The position numbers and the translations under genes are program-made. A DNA stretch of 56,904 bases from Anaerolineales bacterium UBA3499 (GTDB lineage: Bacteria; Chloroflexota; Anaerolineae; Anaerolineales; UBA11657). The notes beneath the pieces were generated by a model. That model did no database searches. It was not told the origin of the DNA and saw only the letters and a list, made by a program, of their open reading frames with translations. Positions 45,304-54,515 of the stretch are shown here, piece by piece; position 1 is the stretch's first letter; every line of letters begins with the position of its first letter. Location of the stretch: NCBI GenBank assembly GCA_002377585.1, contig DFQC01000008.1, forward strand, positions 1 to 56,904, given 5' to 3'.

Positions 45304-46479
45304 TTAGTCACCTATTACTTTATGGGTCCAATTCAAAGGTGATAACCGCACGCCACCATTCTGTGTTACTAGATAGTTGTCTGACACAAGAAAGGCACGA
45401 TCACCTTTAAGACGAGTGCTAGGATGAAAAGATATGACCATATTGGTCTTCAAAAGCTCGCTTGGAGTAAACCATGATGACGGTCCATCACTTTCATCAA
45501 GACCAATTGAATGACAATTTGGTGTATGTTTTCCAGGAGGAGCTCCAGAAGGAAGAGGTTCCGTTGCCACTTCAAATCCTAACTCTTCCCAAGTTGCGTT
45601 ACTAACCTCTGATATTCGGCCTATAGGATTGCCATCTCGCAACTCATACGCACAAGCCTCAATGACCTTCTCGTGAGCATCAATCTGTGCTTGAAGTTCC
45701 GCATCTAACGGTTCAAATGTGTAAAAAGCAGTCATTTCAATCCAATACCCAAGTTCGCTGGCGTATACAAGTTCAAACAAAATCTTGTCATCTTGAGTAA
45801 ATTCCCGCTCTACGGTAGTAGGTATCGTATAAGGACGTAAATCCATAGAATACTTTGAACGTCCCCAAATCATACCATTGGCTCTTAGGTGTTCTTCTGC
45901 TGCACTCGCTGCTTCCCATGCTCGTACGCCCGGTCGTGCCACATGCTCAAAAATATCAAAAGCCTCTTTTGTCATACGTCCCAGATCGTAAAAATGCTCG
46001 ATTTCAAAATGAGACTTGATTGACCGCATAGCATCTAATTCCTTAGTAATATCCACAAATTCACGGCCATCAAGTTCGGCTTTTGCACGTTCCATATCCC
46101 CTACAGTCCAATGAGTAGGAATATGCTCAATACCAACCTTTTTTAGTTTTGTTGTAGCACCAGCTACAATCTCTAGTACACGCCCATAGGTATCGGGGTC
46201 CGGATTTTCAACCCAAGAAGTCGTTGCCTCTTGTCGGTTCCATTCCGCACCATACGATGACCATATAAGCAAAGCCGGTTCTGGATCATCAGCAGTCAAC
46301 ACAACCCAGGCAGGTCCTGCCCACAAATTCAGATTAGTAAAATATTGCGCCATACCCATCATGCCCGGTGCACCTCTCGCCGGAATCAGTATAGCTCCCA
46401 ATCCCTTTTCCTCCATTAGAGCTTTGGCAGCAGATACTCGTCTTGCCACATCTTGTTCTAGAGCAAATCTCCTAAGCAT
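45304..46479 (-). CDS. M24 (creatinase/Xaa-Pro-peptidase fold) protein with altered metal site
   Basis: 391 residues with the N-terminal creatinase-like domain (1-150) and a pita-bread domain (160-391). GGAG precedes the ATG. The five metal ligands expected in M24 aminopeptidases appear changed: both Asp positions read Glu (ILFELVYASELGYWIEMTAFYTF), the His is kept (NCHSIGLDESDGP), the Glu of the usual IEP motif is His (ISFHPS) and the last Glu is lost (NYLVTQNGG). This suggests a metal-free hydrolase such as creatinase, or an ectoine-hydrolase-like enzyme, rather than a proline peptidase. The alignment is by eye. It is the last gene of the leftward operon. Confidence 0.82.
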   Translation of the reverse strand: MLRRFALEQDVARRVSAAKALMEEKGLGAILIPARGAPGMMGMAQYFTNLNLWAGPAWVVLTADDPEPALLIWSSYGAEWNRQEATTSWVENPDPDTYGRVLEIVAGATTKLKKVGIEHIPTHWTVGDMERAKAELDGREFVDITKELDAMRSIKSHFEIEHFYDLGRMTKEAFDIFEHVARPGVRAWEAASAAEEHLRANGMIWGRSKYSMDLRPYTIPTTVEREFTQDDKILFELVYASELGYWIEMTAFYTFEPLDAELQAQIDAHEKVIEACAYELRDGNPIGRISEVSNATWEELGFEVATEPLPSGAPPGKHTPNCHSIGLDESDGPSSWFTPSELLKTNMVISFHPSTRLKGDRAFLVSDNYLVTQNGGVRLSPLNWTHKVIGD

Positions 46480-46566
46480 TTTTTTCTCCTTTTCTACTTT
46501 TAATCCTCAGGAAAGAAAACGGGTCGCAAAACACCGTATTGAATTCCCTGAGCAATTTATCTATGT

Positions 46567-47649
46567 TTATATCTCCGATGGAAAACTGATATTTTGATTC
46601 TCTGCTAAGACTAATAGTTTTTCGACACTACGTTCATCAATCGGTACTCCAGATTCATTGGAGTCCCTTTCAGTTAGAAATTCCAATTCTCCAGGCAAGT
46701 AAACCGTCCTGCCTTCAATTGGCTTGGCAGAACGAATTTCTCCTACCAGCTGCTCCAATCTTTCTTGAAATTTCTTTTTCTCCATAAAAAACTCTGGGTT
46801 GAATGCCATAATCATATGTCCTACATCATGATTAACATCGCCTTGAAAACATTGAGTGCCAAATAAAGATCCACTCATGACTCCACATAACACATCAGTG
46901 AACAAGGCAAGACCATAGCCTTTGAATTCACCTATAGGATATTGTGTTCCTGTAGACTCACTACCATCAGCATTAAGAAAATCAGCTGGGTTAGTACTCT
47001 TGGCACCATCTGCTGTAAGCATCCAATTATCAGGCACGTCCTGTCCTTCCCGAAAAGCCCACATGACCATTCCCTGCCCAGACTGTGTTAGTGCCATATC
47101 CAACAAGATCGGGTCGGCACCTTCTCTAGGAATACCTATACCCCAGGGACTAGTAGCAAGAACAGGTTCTGTAGCACCCCAAGGAGCCATTTCAGCCCTA
47201 GCATTGGTCATCACATAACCAATCATGCCTGACTTCGTAATTGATTCTGCGTGATAACCAGCTTGTCCAAAATGATTACTATGTTTGATGGATACTATAC
47301 CTATTCCCACTTTTGCAGCCTTCTCCACAGCAAGTTCTGAACCTTTTTGTGCAACTACATATCCAAAACCTTGGTGACCGTCTACCAAAGCAGCTGCGGG
47401 AGAATCCTCCAGCACCTCAAACTCAGCATTACAGTTAATACCACCATTTCCAAGTTGTAAAGTCAGCCTAAACAGTTTCTCTAACCCTTGACCTTTACCT
47501 GGATGCCAACGACTTGCAGCAGCCACAACACCTGCTGAAGTAATACGTGCTTCCTCTTCAGTAGCACCCAAAGACATCAAATACTTCTCACAAAATTCAT
47601 TTAGGTCGTTACGGTTATAACGACGGACTGGAATGTCATAGTTATACAT
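46567..47649 (-). CDS. Malate/L-lactate/ureidoglycolate dehydrogenase family (Ldh2) oxidoreductase
   Basis: 360 residues. Ldh2 family features: ALVDGHQGFGYVVAQKGSELAVEKA, the active-site IVSIKHSNHFGQAGYHAE, ATSPWGIGIPREGADPILLDMALT, and the C-terminal FTDVLCGVMSGSLFG. This NAD(P)-dependent fold includes malate, L-sulfolactate, delta1-piperideine-2-carboxylate and ureidoglycolate (AllD) dehydrogenases. GGAGG precedes the ATG. In the same direction as an allantoinase-like gene, so ureidoglycolate is a candidate substrate, but a 2-hydroxyacid of another kind fits as well. Confidence 0.88.
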   Translation of the reverse strand: MYNYDIPVRRYNRNDLNEFCEKYLMSLGATEEEARITSAGVVAAASRWHPGKGQGLEKLFRLTLQLGNGGINCNAEFEVLEDSPAAALVDGHQGFGYVVAQKGSELAVEKAAKVGIGIVSIKHSNHFGQAGYHAESITKSGMIGYVMTNARAEMAPWGATEPVLATSPWGIGIPREGADPILLDMALTQSGQGMVMWAFREGQDVPDNWMLTADGAKSTNPADFLNADGSESTGTQYPIGEFKGYGLALFTDVLCGVMSGSLFGTQCFQGDVNHDVGHMIMAFNPEFFMEKKKFQERLEQLVGEIRSAKPIEGRTVYLPGELEFLTERDSNESGVPIDERSVEKLLVLAENQNISFPSEI

Positions 47650-47787
47650 TATTAAACCCCACCCTCCTCCTGAGTGTATTCATACTAGTAAATTAATAAG
47701 TACTATTCAGTTACTTACAAATTGTTAATTGACTACGATAAATTGTAGCAGCAATATTGTTTTTATCTATATCCGCAAAACTTAAAT

Positions 47788-48930
47788 CTAAAACAAATCT
47801 TCAATTGCGGTAAGCACGTAATCAATTTGGTTATCGTCCATTTCGGGAGAAACTGGTAATGCTATCAGTTCGCTCGCCACCTGTTCGGTGACTGGCAGAC
47901 TGTCTCCAGCAATTACATTGTTTCTATAAACAGGTTGTTTATGCATTGCTGGCGCATAATGAGTTCCTGTTTCAATACGTCTTTTCCGCATTTCATTATG
48001 CAGCTCATCTCGACGGGAAGATAATATTACATAGCTTGAGAAAGATGGGTCCGCATTCTCACTAAAAATTGGTAGCTTCACCTCTTTATCTAACAAGGCG
48101 CTACGGTATAAACCGGCAATTCTTTTGCGTTTGTCCGTCCAATCCATTAGATAAGGAAGCTTAGCATGCACAACTACTGCCTGTAGCGGGTCCATAGGTA
48201 AATTAAATCCTTCCACTACATGTTCGTCAGACAACGGTGGTGTTCTACTGGGATCAAATTCCTTACCATAACCTCGAAATAAACTTACTTTTTCTGCTAA
48301 TGCTGAGTTATCAGTAACAACCATGCCAGCATTCCCACTAGATGAAAGGGGTTTGGCAGCTGCCAGACTAATGATAGTCACATCCGAATAAAAACCAACA
48401 TGATGATTTGCATATCGTGCGCCTATTGCTAAAGCAGCATCTTCAATAATCTTTAGACCATGTTCATCAGCAACCTTGCGCAAAGTAATACAATCAGATG
48501 GATGCCCGTACAAATCTACAGGTAGTATTGCCTTAGTCCGATCTGTAACTGCAGACGCTACTTGGCTCCCATCAATCGTATAATCACTCTCCAATATATC
48601 TACCAAAACTATAGTAGCTCCAATAATAGATATTGCCGCGGTCGTAGATATATCTGAGTTTCCTACTGTAATAACTTCATCACCAGGGCCAACATCACAA
48701 GCACGCAGTGCTAGTATTAATCCGGCTGTAGCAGACTGTACTGCCACAGCATATTTCATGCCTACTGTAGAAGCAAAATCAGATTCGAGCGGTTGAAATT
48801 CAGCATTTCCAGCCACGTAGGGATTGAACATAACGTTCTCAAGACCACTCATTATTTCTTTTCTTAATGAACGATTAGTGTCATACCCCTGTGCCCTTGG
48901 CACAATCCAATCTGTTTTATGTTTTGTCAT
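47788..48930 (-). CDS. DegT/DnrJ/EryC1/StrS-type PLP aminotransferase
   Basis: 380 residues. Motifs: VQSATAGLILALRACDVGPGDEVITVG, ILPVDLYGHPSD, IIEDAALAIGARY (PLP Asp), and the Lys in ISLAAAKPLSSSGNAGMVVTD, which is where the family's SFHxxK motif normally lies. Late motifs SSYVILSSRRDELHNEMRKRRIETGTHYAPAMHKQPVY match sugar aminotransferases. Family members aminate keto-sugars, but some act on other keto compounds. Within a catabolic cluster, a degradative role (or modification of an amino compound) is possible. AGGGG lies upstream of the ATG. Confidence 0.85.
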   Translation of the reverse strand: MTKHKTDWIVPRAQGYDTNRSLRKEIMSGLENVMFNPYVAGNAEFQPLESDFASTVGMKYAVAVQSATAGLILALRACDVGPGDEVITVGNSDISTTAAISIIGATIVLVDILESDYTIDGSQVASAVTDRTKAILPVDLYGHPSDCITLRKVADEHGLKIIEDAALAIGARYANHHVGFYSDVTIISLAAAKPLSSSGNAGMVVTDNSALAEKVSLFRGYGKEFDPSRTPPLSDEHVVEGFNLPMDPLQAVVVHAKLPYLMDWTDKRKRIAGLYRSALLDKEVKLPIFSENADPSFSSYVILSSRRDELHNEMRKRRIETGTHYAPAMHKQPVYRNNVIAGDSLPVTEQVASELIALPVSPEMDDNQIDYVLTAIEDLF

Positions 48931-48986
48931 AATGATAGCCCTATTCCCCTGACAAAAAGTTGTAGATATACTAATTGTCTAAAGTA

Positions 48987-50381
48987 CTAGTTTGGTCGCA
49001 AAAATTGTCCGTAACCTCGTTCTCCTGCAATTTCTCCATTACTGTAAATTAGATTGCCACGCACGTAGGTCTGTAATATTCGCCCACTAATATTCAATCC
49101 AGAGTACACGCGATCACAATCCTTGGCTTTAGTAAACCAATTGGCACTGTCAACCACGTATTCATCTCTAGGATCAAATACTACGAAGTCAGCATCGGCA
49201 CCCACACTAATTGTACCTTTCCTAGGCCAAAGATTAAATAGCTTGGCCGGTGACTCACATACTAACTCTATTGATTTAGATAAATCCCATTGACCATTCA
49301 GGGCATAATGCAGGGACATTGGATATAACATCTCAAGACTTGGAAGACCCGGGGGTGAACTCACCAAATCATGCCATGTAGCCTCTTTCTCAGCTGCTGT
49401 GAATGGTGCATGGTCAGTAGTTAGGATCATCAATGTGTTGTCTCTCACACCTGCCCACAATGCTTCTTGATCGTTTTGAAATCTAATTGGAGGATTCACT
49501 TTAGCATAAGGTCCAGCCTTGGACAAAACATCAGCAGTAAACTCTAGATAATGTAAACAAACCTCTCCAGTCACATCCACTCCAGACTGAATTGCATTTC
49601 TAATAATATCAACGCCTTTAGCTGAACTAACATGTGCGATATGGATTGGTCTGTTAGCATGTTCAGCAAGTGAAACAGCGCCCGCAATAGCCACTGCTTC
49701 CACTATATCAGGACGAGATTTTGGATGCACCATCGGGTCCGACAGATCGCTTTCTAACGCTAGACCAATATAGTGGTTAAGCAATTGATCATCTTCGCAA
49801 TGAATCACAAATGGGATATCATATTTAGCGGTTTTCTGAAATGCCATCAACAAGTCAGATCGGTTTGCAGCAGCAATACCGTCAAATTCATCCTCTCGGC
49901 CAGGAGGAGCATCTACCATAAAAGCTTTAAATGCAATTGCGCCTGCGTTTACCATGTCTTCAATGACTTGTTCATCACAACCCACTGGCCCGCAATATAA
50001 ACCAAAGTCCACATAAGCGTTTTCTTCACCCAGTTTCTTACGACTTTCAAGTATGACTGAGCTATTGACACATGGTTTGGATATTGGCATTTCTAACATG
50101 GTCGTAACCCCACCTGCCGCAGCAGCACGTGTTTCAGTAGCAAAATCTCCGCGTTCCGGCGCTGCTGGAGCACGGCAATGAACATGTACATCAATTGCAC
50201 CTGGCAATAAATATTTACCCTGTAAATCAACGGTGGTTAAATCGCTGATATCAGTACCTGGCTCAAGAAGCTCGGTAATTTTCCCATCCTCCACTACGAC
50301 CATACATGATCTTAGATCACCATCAGCAAACACCATACCATTAATAAACACAACCCTATTACTAGACAAATCTGATACCAT
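48987..50381 (-). CDS. Allantoinase/dihydroorotase-like amidohydrolase
   Basis: 464 residues, the size of allantoinase (AllB) and hydantoinase. Dizinc site intact: GAIDVHVHCRAPA, the carboxylated Lys in AFKAFMVD, HCEDDQLL, IHIAHVSSAKG, and the catalytic Asp in LTTDHAPFTAAEKEATWHDL. The phrase DHAPFT-x2-EK is common in allantoinases. AGAGG precedes the ATG. The reaction would be hydrolysis of a cyclic ureide or imide ring. With the Ldh2 and AGXT genes, a ureide pathway is plausible; other cyclic amides remain open. Confidence 0.87.
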   Translation of the reverse strand: MVSDLSSNRVVFINGMVFADGDLRSCMVVVEDGKITELLEPGTDISDLTTVDLQGKYLLPGAIDVHVHCRAPAAPERGDFATETRAAAAGGVTTMLEMPISKPCVNSSVILESRKKLGEENAYVDFGLYCGPVGCDEQVIEDMVNAGAIAFKAFMVDAPPGREDEFDGIAAANRSDLLMAFQKTAKYDIPFVIHCEDDQLLNHYIGLALESDLSDPMVHPKSRPDIVEAVAIAGAVSLAEHANRPIHIAHVSSAKGVDIIRNAIQSGVDVTGEVCLHYLEFTADVLSKAGPYAKVNPPIRFQNDQEALWAGVRDNTLMILTTDHAPFTAAEKEATWHDLVSSPPGLPSLEMLYPMSLHYALNGQWDLSKSIELVCESPAKLFNLWPRKGTISVGADADFVVFDPRDEYVVDSANWFTKAKDCDRVYSGLNISGRILQTYVRGNLIYSNGEIAGERGYGQFLRPN

Positions 50382-50416
50382 AGCTCTTATATATCCTCTT
50401 TACATATTATTTATAA

Positions 50417-51403
50417 CTAGTCTTTAACATCAATTCTTGAATCTGTCTTGGCTGATTGAATAATTGCTTCAACTACAGCCGCAGAGTGAACTCCATCATT
50501 CACAGAGGAGCAAGGTTCTCTATCTTCTACAATAGCATTCACTACGTCTCGTGCCTGTTTAACAAACTGGTCATCTTGAACAATACTTTTTCTATAGCTC
50601 TCTACCGCAGTACGTATCTCAAAACTTTGACCTAACTTTATATTGATCAAACCTTGAGAACCGGCAATTACTGTACTGATGAAAGGCTTACTCACATCGA
50701 CATTCGGCTGGTAGCCAACAACAGAACCCACAACTCCATTTTCATACATCAGATTAGCTACAACCCCATGAATGGAACCCTCATATATACCATCAACCTT
50801 TGTTTGAGCATACACACTTGCAACTTTAGAGTTGGCCAACCAACCCTGCCAATCTATTCGATGAATTGCACTATAACCTAAAACACCAAGACCAGCTTCA
50901 GAAGCGCCCCATAACCATTCTGGCAATCTCTCTCCACCTGACAACCAGAACGTATCTGTTAGATATACAACTTCACCACAATCTTTTTGTGTTATATGTC
51001 TATGTGCGGCCTGCAGCTCCATCCGATGACGATGCACAAAACCTACTGCGCATTTGAGTTTTTTTTCGGCACATATCGCAGCTATTTCTTTGGCTTGAGA
51101 TAGATTTGAAGCCAATGGCTTTTCTACCAATAATGATATATTGCTATTAAGGCCATCAATTGCCAACTTATGGTGAGTAGCATGGGGAGTAGCTATTACG
51201 AACAAATCAATCCCAAAATTAAACAAGTCTGAATAGTTCTCAACAACCTCGATGTCCAAAGTTTCACCAATTTGCTGTGCTAGCTCTATATTCTCGTCAC
51301 AAATACCCACCACACTAGCTAACGAACCTAATGATTGAAAAGCATCAATATGCTTGCGGCCCGCCATGCCACATCCAATAATACCTACACGCACTGAAGT
51401 CAT
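50417..51403 (-). CDS. Gfo/Idh/MocA family dehydrogenase
   Basis: 328 residues. Rossmann motif GIIGCGMAGRKHIDAF, the family Lys in LLVEKPLASNLSQ, and a substrate-side YSAIHRIDWQGWL in place of the more common GxHxxD. The fold is complete to the C-terminal helix (DGVHSAAVVEAI). No Shine-Dalgarno is clear. It ends 36 bp before the allantoinase-like gene. Not closely similar to the Gfo/Idh at 40418 outside the shared motifs. Substrate unknown. Confidence 0.86.
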   Translation of the reverse strand: MTSVRVGIIGCGMAGRKHIDAFQSLGSLASVVGICDENIELAQQIGETLDIEVVENYSDLFNFGIDLFVIATPHATHHKLAIDGLNSNISLLVEKPLASNLSQAKEIAAICAEKKLKCAVGFVHRHRMELQAAHRHITQKDCGEVVYLTDTFWLSGGERLPEWLWGASEAGLGVLGYSAIHRIDWQGWLANSKVASVYAQTKVDGIYEGSIHGVVANLMYENGVVGSVVGYQPNVDVSKPFISTVIAGSQGLINIKLGQSFEIRTAVESYRKSIVQDDQFVKQARDVVNAIVEDREPCSSVNDGVHSAAVVEAIIQSAKTDSRIDVKD

Positions 51404-51481
51404 ATTAGTTAGCCATTAATTTCTATAATCATTTTCATACATGGAAAGTACAAACAAAAAGCAATTCAACTACAATGGTGA

Positions 51482-52564
51482 CTATTGACGTTTCGAATCT
51501 AATTTAACCTTCAAGTTGACCGATTCTCGATCTATCACCTGCGTCACATCACCAAGTATGCCGACCGATGTATTACCAATAGTAGGCCACTCCTGACCAC
51601 TTGGTATAACAGTCCCTTTACGCTCTGCTTTAAGCTCTGAAATCAAATCTCCAGTGTATGGATTAATGAGCTTACCATAGGTACCTTGAGCTTCTACTTC
51701 CTGACCAAATTTTGCTTCGCGTATAAACAGACCATCATCACTCGATTTCCAGACTACATTGCCCGCATCATATACATCACAATGTCTCTGCGTATATATC
51801 GGTTCTGTGGCAATCATATCAAGTGCCCACAATATGTTCAAAATACCTTGCTCAGCATCTCGAATATCACGAGAGCTATTAGCATACCATCCAGTACCTC
51901 CACTCAACTCCGGAGTCAAATGAATTATATTGTTGTCCGCAAGAACATCGGACTGGTTTTCAGCAAATGTGCCAGGAGGAAAATAGGCGACTGAACTTAG
52001 ACCAAATACTACGGCCAGATTGAGCCGTTTTTCCTCCATACTGTTCCAGTGATTTGCATCTTGTGGAGAATCTATCAATATATAACGTTCATAGGCAGTA
52101 CGACCACCCTGATGAAAATCAATGAGTATATCTGAGTGCAATACTATGTTGTTGAAGTAATGATAAGAAATCTGCTCGGTGATAGAACCATCAATGTTAC
52201 CAGGAAAGCATGCTAAAATATCTTTACCATCCGCAGGCGACAATCTTACACCTGTCTCAAAGCCCAAAATGTTCAATACAGGGACTGCAATAACAGTTCC
52301 TGAAAGCTCTTTTGGATCAAGATTGTCAAGCAAATTAAGTATGCCTACACTACCGGCTATCTCATTACCATGAGCAGCGCCCTGCACTAAAACTGTTGGG
52401 CCAGGTCTAACTCCTGAGACGATATGTATAGGCAATTTAACTTCAGAAAGACTACGAGTTTTCCCTGCCGGCAAATATCCAAAACTGCGCTTACCGCCAT
52501 ACGGCGGTAAGCCAGACGAACCAAGCTGAGCAATTAATTCATCATCCCTGTATACAGAGTTCAT
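51482..52564 (-). CDS. AstE/aspartoacylase-family zinc deacylase, copy 2
   Basis: 360 residues. Zinc motif GAAHGNEIAGSVG (H-x2-E) and the second His in ILIDFHQGGRT, with the catalytic Glu in ELSGGTGWY, all as in succinylglutamate desuccinylase/aspartoacylase (M14-like) proteins. An N-terminal 50-residue beta segment (GYLPAG...LPIHIVSGVRPGPTVLVQG) and a C-terminal beta domain (VWKSSDDGLFIREAKFGQEV) mark the AF2/YgeD-like branch. The gene begins inside the previous one (4-bp ATGA overlap). The family removes acyl groups from N-acyl amino acids; DoeB/EutE of ectoine breakdown belongs here. Confidence 0.87.
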   Translation of the reverse strand: MNSVYRDDELIAQLGSSGLPPYGGKRSFGYLPAGKTRSLSEVKLPIHIVSGVRPGPTVLVQGAAHGNEIAGSVGILNLLDNLDPKELSGTVIAVPVLNILGFETGVRLSPADGKDILACFPGNIDGSITEQISYHYFNNIVLHSDILIDFHQGGRTAYERYILIDSPQDANHWNSMEEKRLNLAVVFGLSSVAYFPPGTFAENQSDVLADNNIIHLTPELSGGTGWYANSSRDIRDAEQGILNILWALDMIATEPIYTQRHCDVYDAGNVVWKSSDDGLFIREAKFGQEVEAQGTYGKLINPYTGDLISELKAERKGTVIPSGQEWPTIGNTSVGILGDVTQVIDRESVNLKVKLDSKRQ

Positions 52565-53559
52565 GGAAGTAGATTATCTACAGTCCTCTCAACTATGCCA
52601 AAAAAGCAACACCATTCTCCTTCTAAGACTGAAGCACGTGAGCGCAACCCAAATACTACTCCATCCTGCGGTGCCTGTACTGTTCCTGTCACATTGCCAT
52701 ATACATTGTAAACCTTGCCTAGTTCAGTACCTTTTGACAACATTGTCTCAAACTTTACATCAGGGGATCCTACCCACATACCTGATGCTGGAGCTAAAAG
52801 TGCCTGTTGATATCCTTGCATCCATTCGTCGGCATAAGTAGCTTCACCTTCAATCATATCGTAATGTCGCATCACATTTAAGTAGCTATCCCTAAGATCT
52901 TTAGCAATTTCATCAAAATCGCTCGTGAGTAAGCGACAATTGCCACCTAGCTCAGCAGTTATACCAGCCTTGCCCAAGTTTCCTATCATTGAGCTTGGGT
53001 TACCACCACCCGATGGGCTTGGAAAAACCAATGGCCATTGTGGTCCCATTGCAGCAGCTAGTTCCATACTCTGTGGATTATCAGTGGCAAAAATCATATG
53101 AGCCAAATACGAATGTTCGCCACCCGAATGAAGGGCAATTTGTAGATCACAGACATCTTTCATAGCGTTCCAATGAGCGTCAGCTATCCGTTCAGTCGGA
53201 TATCCATCAGGGCTACCAGGATACACTCGGTTGAGATCATACGCAAATGTATCTAAGGGATTACCTCGATTGCCAGCCGCAAAAGCACCAACATTCATCA
53301 CTGGTACAGCTACTACAGTGCCCGCTAAAGATTCAGGATCAATGTCATCCAACGCCATAAATATAGAATATGGCCCTTCCGGCTCGTCACCATGAGTAGC
53401 TCCATTTAGCCACAAAATTGGACCATCTTTTTTACCTCTAACAACAATTATTGGTATTATCTCCTTTTCACCAAAAACACTTGTATTGGTCTCAATACCA
53501 CCATAAGCTTTTTCTCCAGGCGCGACATTAACTGTTCCGATAGTTAATTTACTAGACAT
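52561..53559 (-). CDS. AstE/aspartoacylase-family zinc deacylase, copy 1
   Basis: 332 residues. Zinc motif GATHGDEPEGPYS, second His in LQIALHSGGEHSYLAH, and Glu in AELGGNCRL; the C-terminal beta domain (SGMWVGSPDVKFETMLSKGTELGKV) is present. GGAG lies 5-6 nt before the ATG. It overlaps its neighbour by 4 bp; the two share fold and motifs but differ enough to have different substrates or to form a heteromer. Role: hydrolysis of an N-acyl or N-succinyl amino acid, inferred from the family. Confidence 0.87.
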   Translation of the reverse strand: MSSKLTIGTVNVAPGEKAYGGIETNTSVFGEKEIIPIIVVRGKKDGPILWLNGATHGDEPEGPYSIFMALDDIDPESLAGTVVAVPVMNVGAFAAGNRGNPLDTFAYDLNRVYPGSPDGYPTERIADAHWNAMKDVCDLQIALHSGGEHSYLAHMIFATDNPQSMELAAAMGPQWPLVFPSPSGGGNPSSMIGNLGKAGITAELGGNCRLLTSDFDEIAKDLRDSYLNVMRHYDMIEGEATYADEWMQGYQQALLAPASGMWVGSPDVKFETMLSKGTELGKVYNVYGNVTGTVQAPQDGVVFGLRSRASVLEGEWCCFFGIVERTVDNLLP

Positions 53560-53616
53560 ATATTCTCCTTAATTCTTTATAGATTTGTTACTATTTAATA
53601 CTAACTTATTTGTAAA

Positions 53617-54486
53617 TCATTTCTTATCAACTAACTTTGTGCCAATATTCGCTTCATCTGATATCAATGGTCTCAATTCAGCAGATGGTCCACTCATAAA
53701 CACCAATACACCTGGCCCATGACCTCCTCGCAGGCTATTTCCCTGACAAACCACACCAACACTCGATCTTTCTTTGAAACGCCCATGACTATAAGTACTA
53801 TCCCAATCTCTAATCAGTACCAAATCACCAAAACATAGTTCGTCCTCCAAATAAGAAGAAGCAATTGACATTTGAATTCCAATCGGACCATATTCACTTA
53901 GGCCCGCACCAGCCCCAGCAGATTCCCCAGGCAGCTCATGTCGCACTGATAATGTAAAACCATCTCCCAGCTTTTCTTCGTGGATACCAAGCGAATCAAG
54001 CAAAAGTGGAGAACAACTTCGCAAATAAATTTCAGGATAATCTAACAAATGCAAACCAGTACCATAAGCTTCTATGAGAACATTATCCCCTGGAGCCATT
54101 AGATTGAGAGTCTCTACAGAAAAATCACATATTACTTGCTCTAAAAATCTGCCGCTTTTACCAGTTACGATACCTGTTTTACCAGTAGCTGCACCACTAA
54201 CAATTCGAGCACGGTTACCCAAGCATGATAATGCACGTAATGCGGCGTTTTCACCTTCAACCTCATTACGAATAGATGCACCAGGTTGTATCATTTCTGC
54301 GGCCCATCTGTTCACACTGTCGCCAAGTCTGACGTTATATATCAAACCACCATACATAGGCAGTAAGTAAGCCTTTCCATCAGCATCAACAAAATACGGA
54401 AGAGCAGGTACATCAGGCATACGAGGTTGATCAACCTTACCAACCACTGATATTCGTACTAAATCCTCCTGATTAGTCCTAATCAC
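53617..54486 (-). CDS. DUF4438 family protein, copy 2
   Basis: 289 residues. I recognise the DUF4438 pattern: MYGGLIYNVRLGDSVNRW...IQPGASIRNEVEGENAALRALSCLGNRARIVSGAATGKTGIVTGKSGR, then a Gly-rich region with GENVLIEAYGTG-like segments and a C-terminal GHGPGVLVFMSGPSAEL. No catalytic motif is known to me. AGGTGA precedes the GTG start. It shares about a third of its residues, by eye, with the preceding gene. Within the catabolic cluster it may be an unrecognised enzyme or a metal- or ligand-binding partner. Confidence 0.8.
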   Translation of the reverse strand: MIRTNQEDLVRISVVGKVDQPRMPDVPALPYFVDADGKAYLLPMYGGLIYNVRLGDSVNRWAAEMIQPGASIRNEVEGENAALRALSCLGNRARIVSGAATGKTGIVTGKSGRFLEQVICDFSVETLNLMAPGDNVLIEAYGTGLHLLDYPEIYLRSCSPLLLDSLGIHEEKLGDGFTLSVRHELPGESAGAGAGLSEYGPIGIQMSIASSYLEDELCFGDLVLIRDWDSTYSHGRFKERSSVGVVCQGNSLRGGHGPGVLVFMSGPSAELRPLISDEANIGTKLVDKK

Positions 54487-54515
54487 TATATATCACCTGC
54501 CACAATAATATCCTA

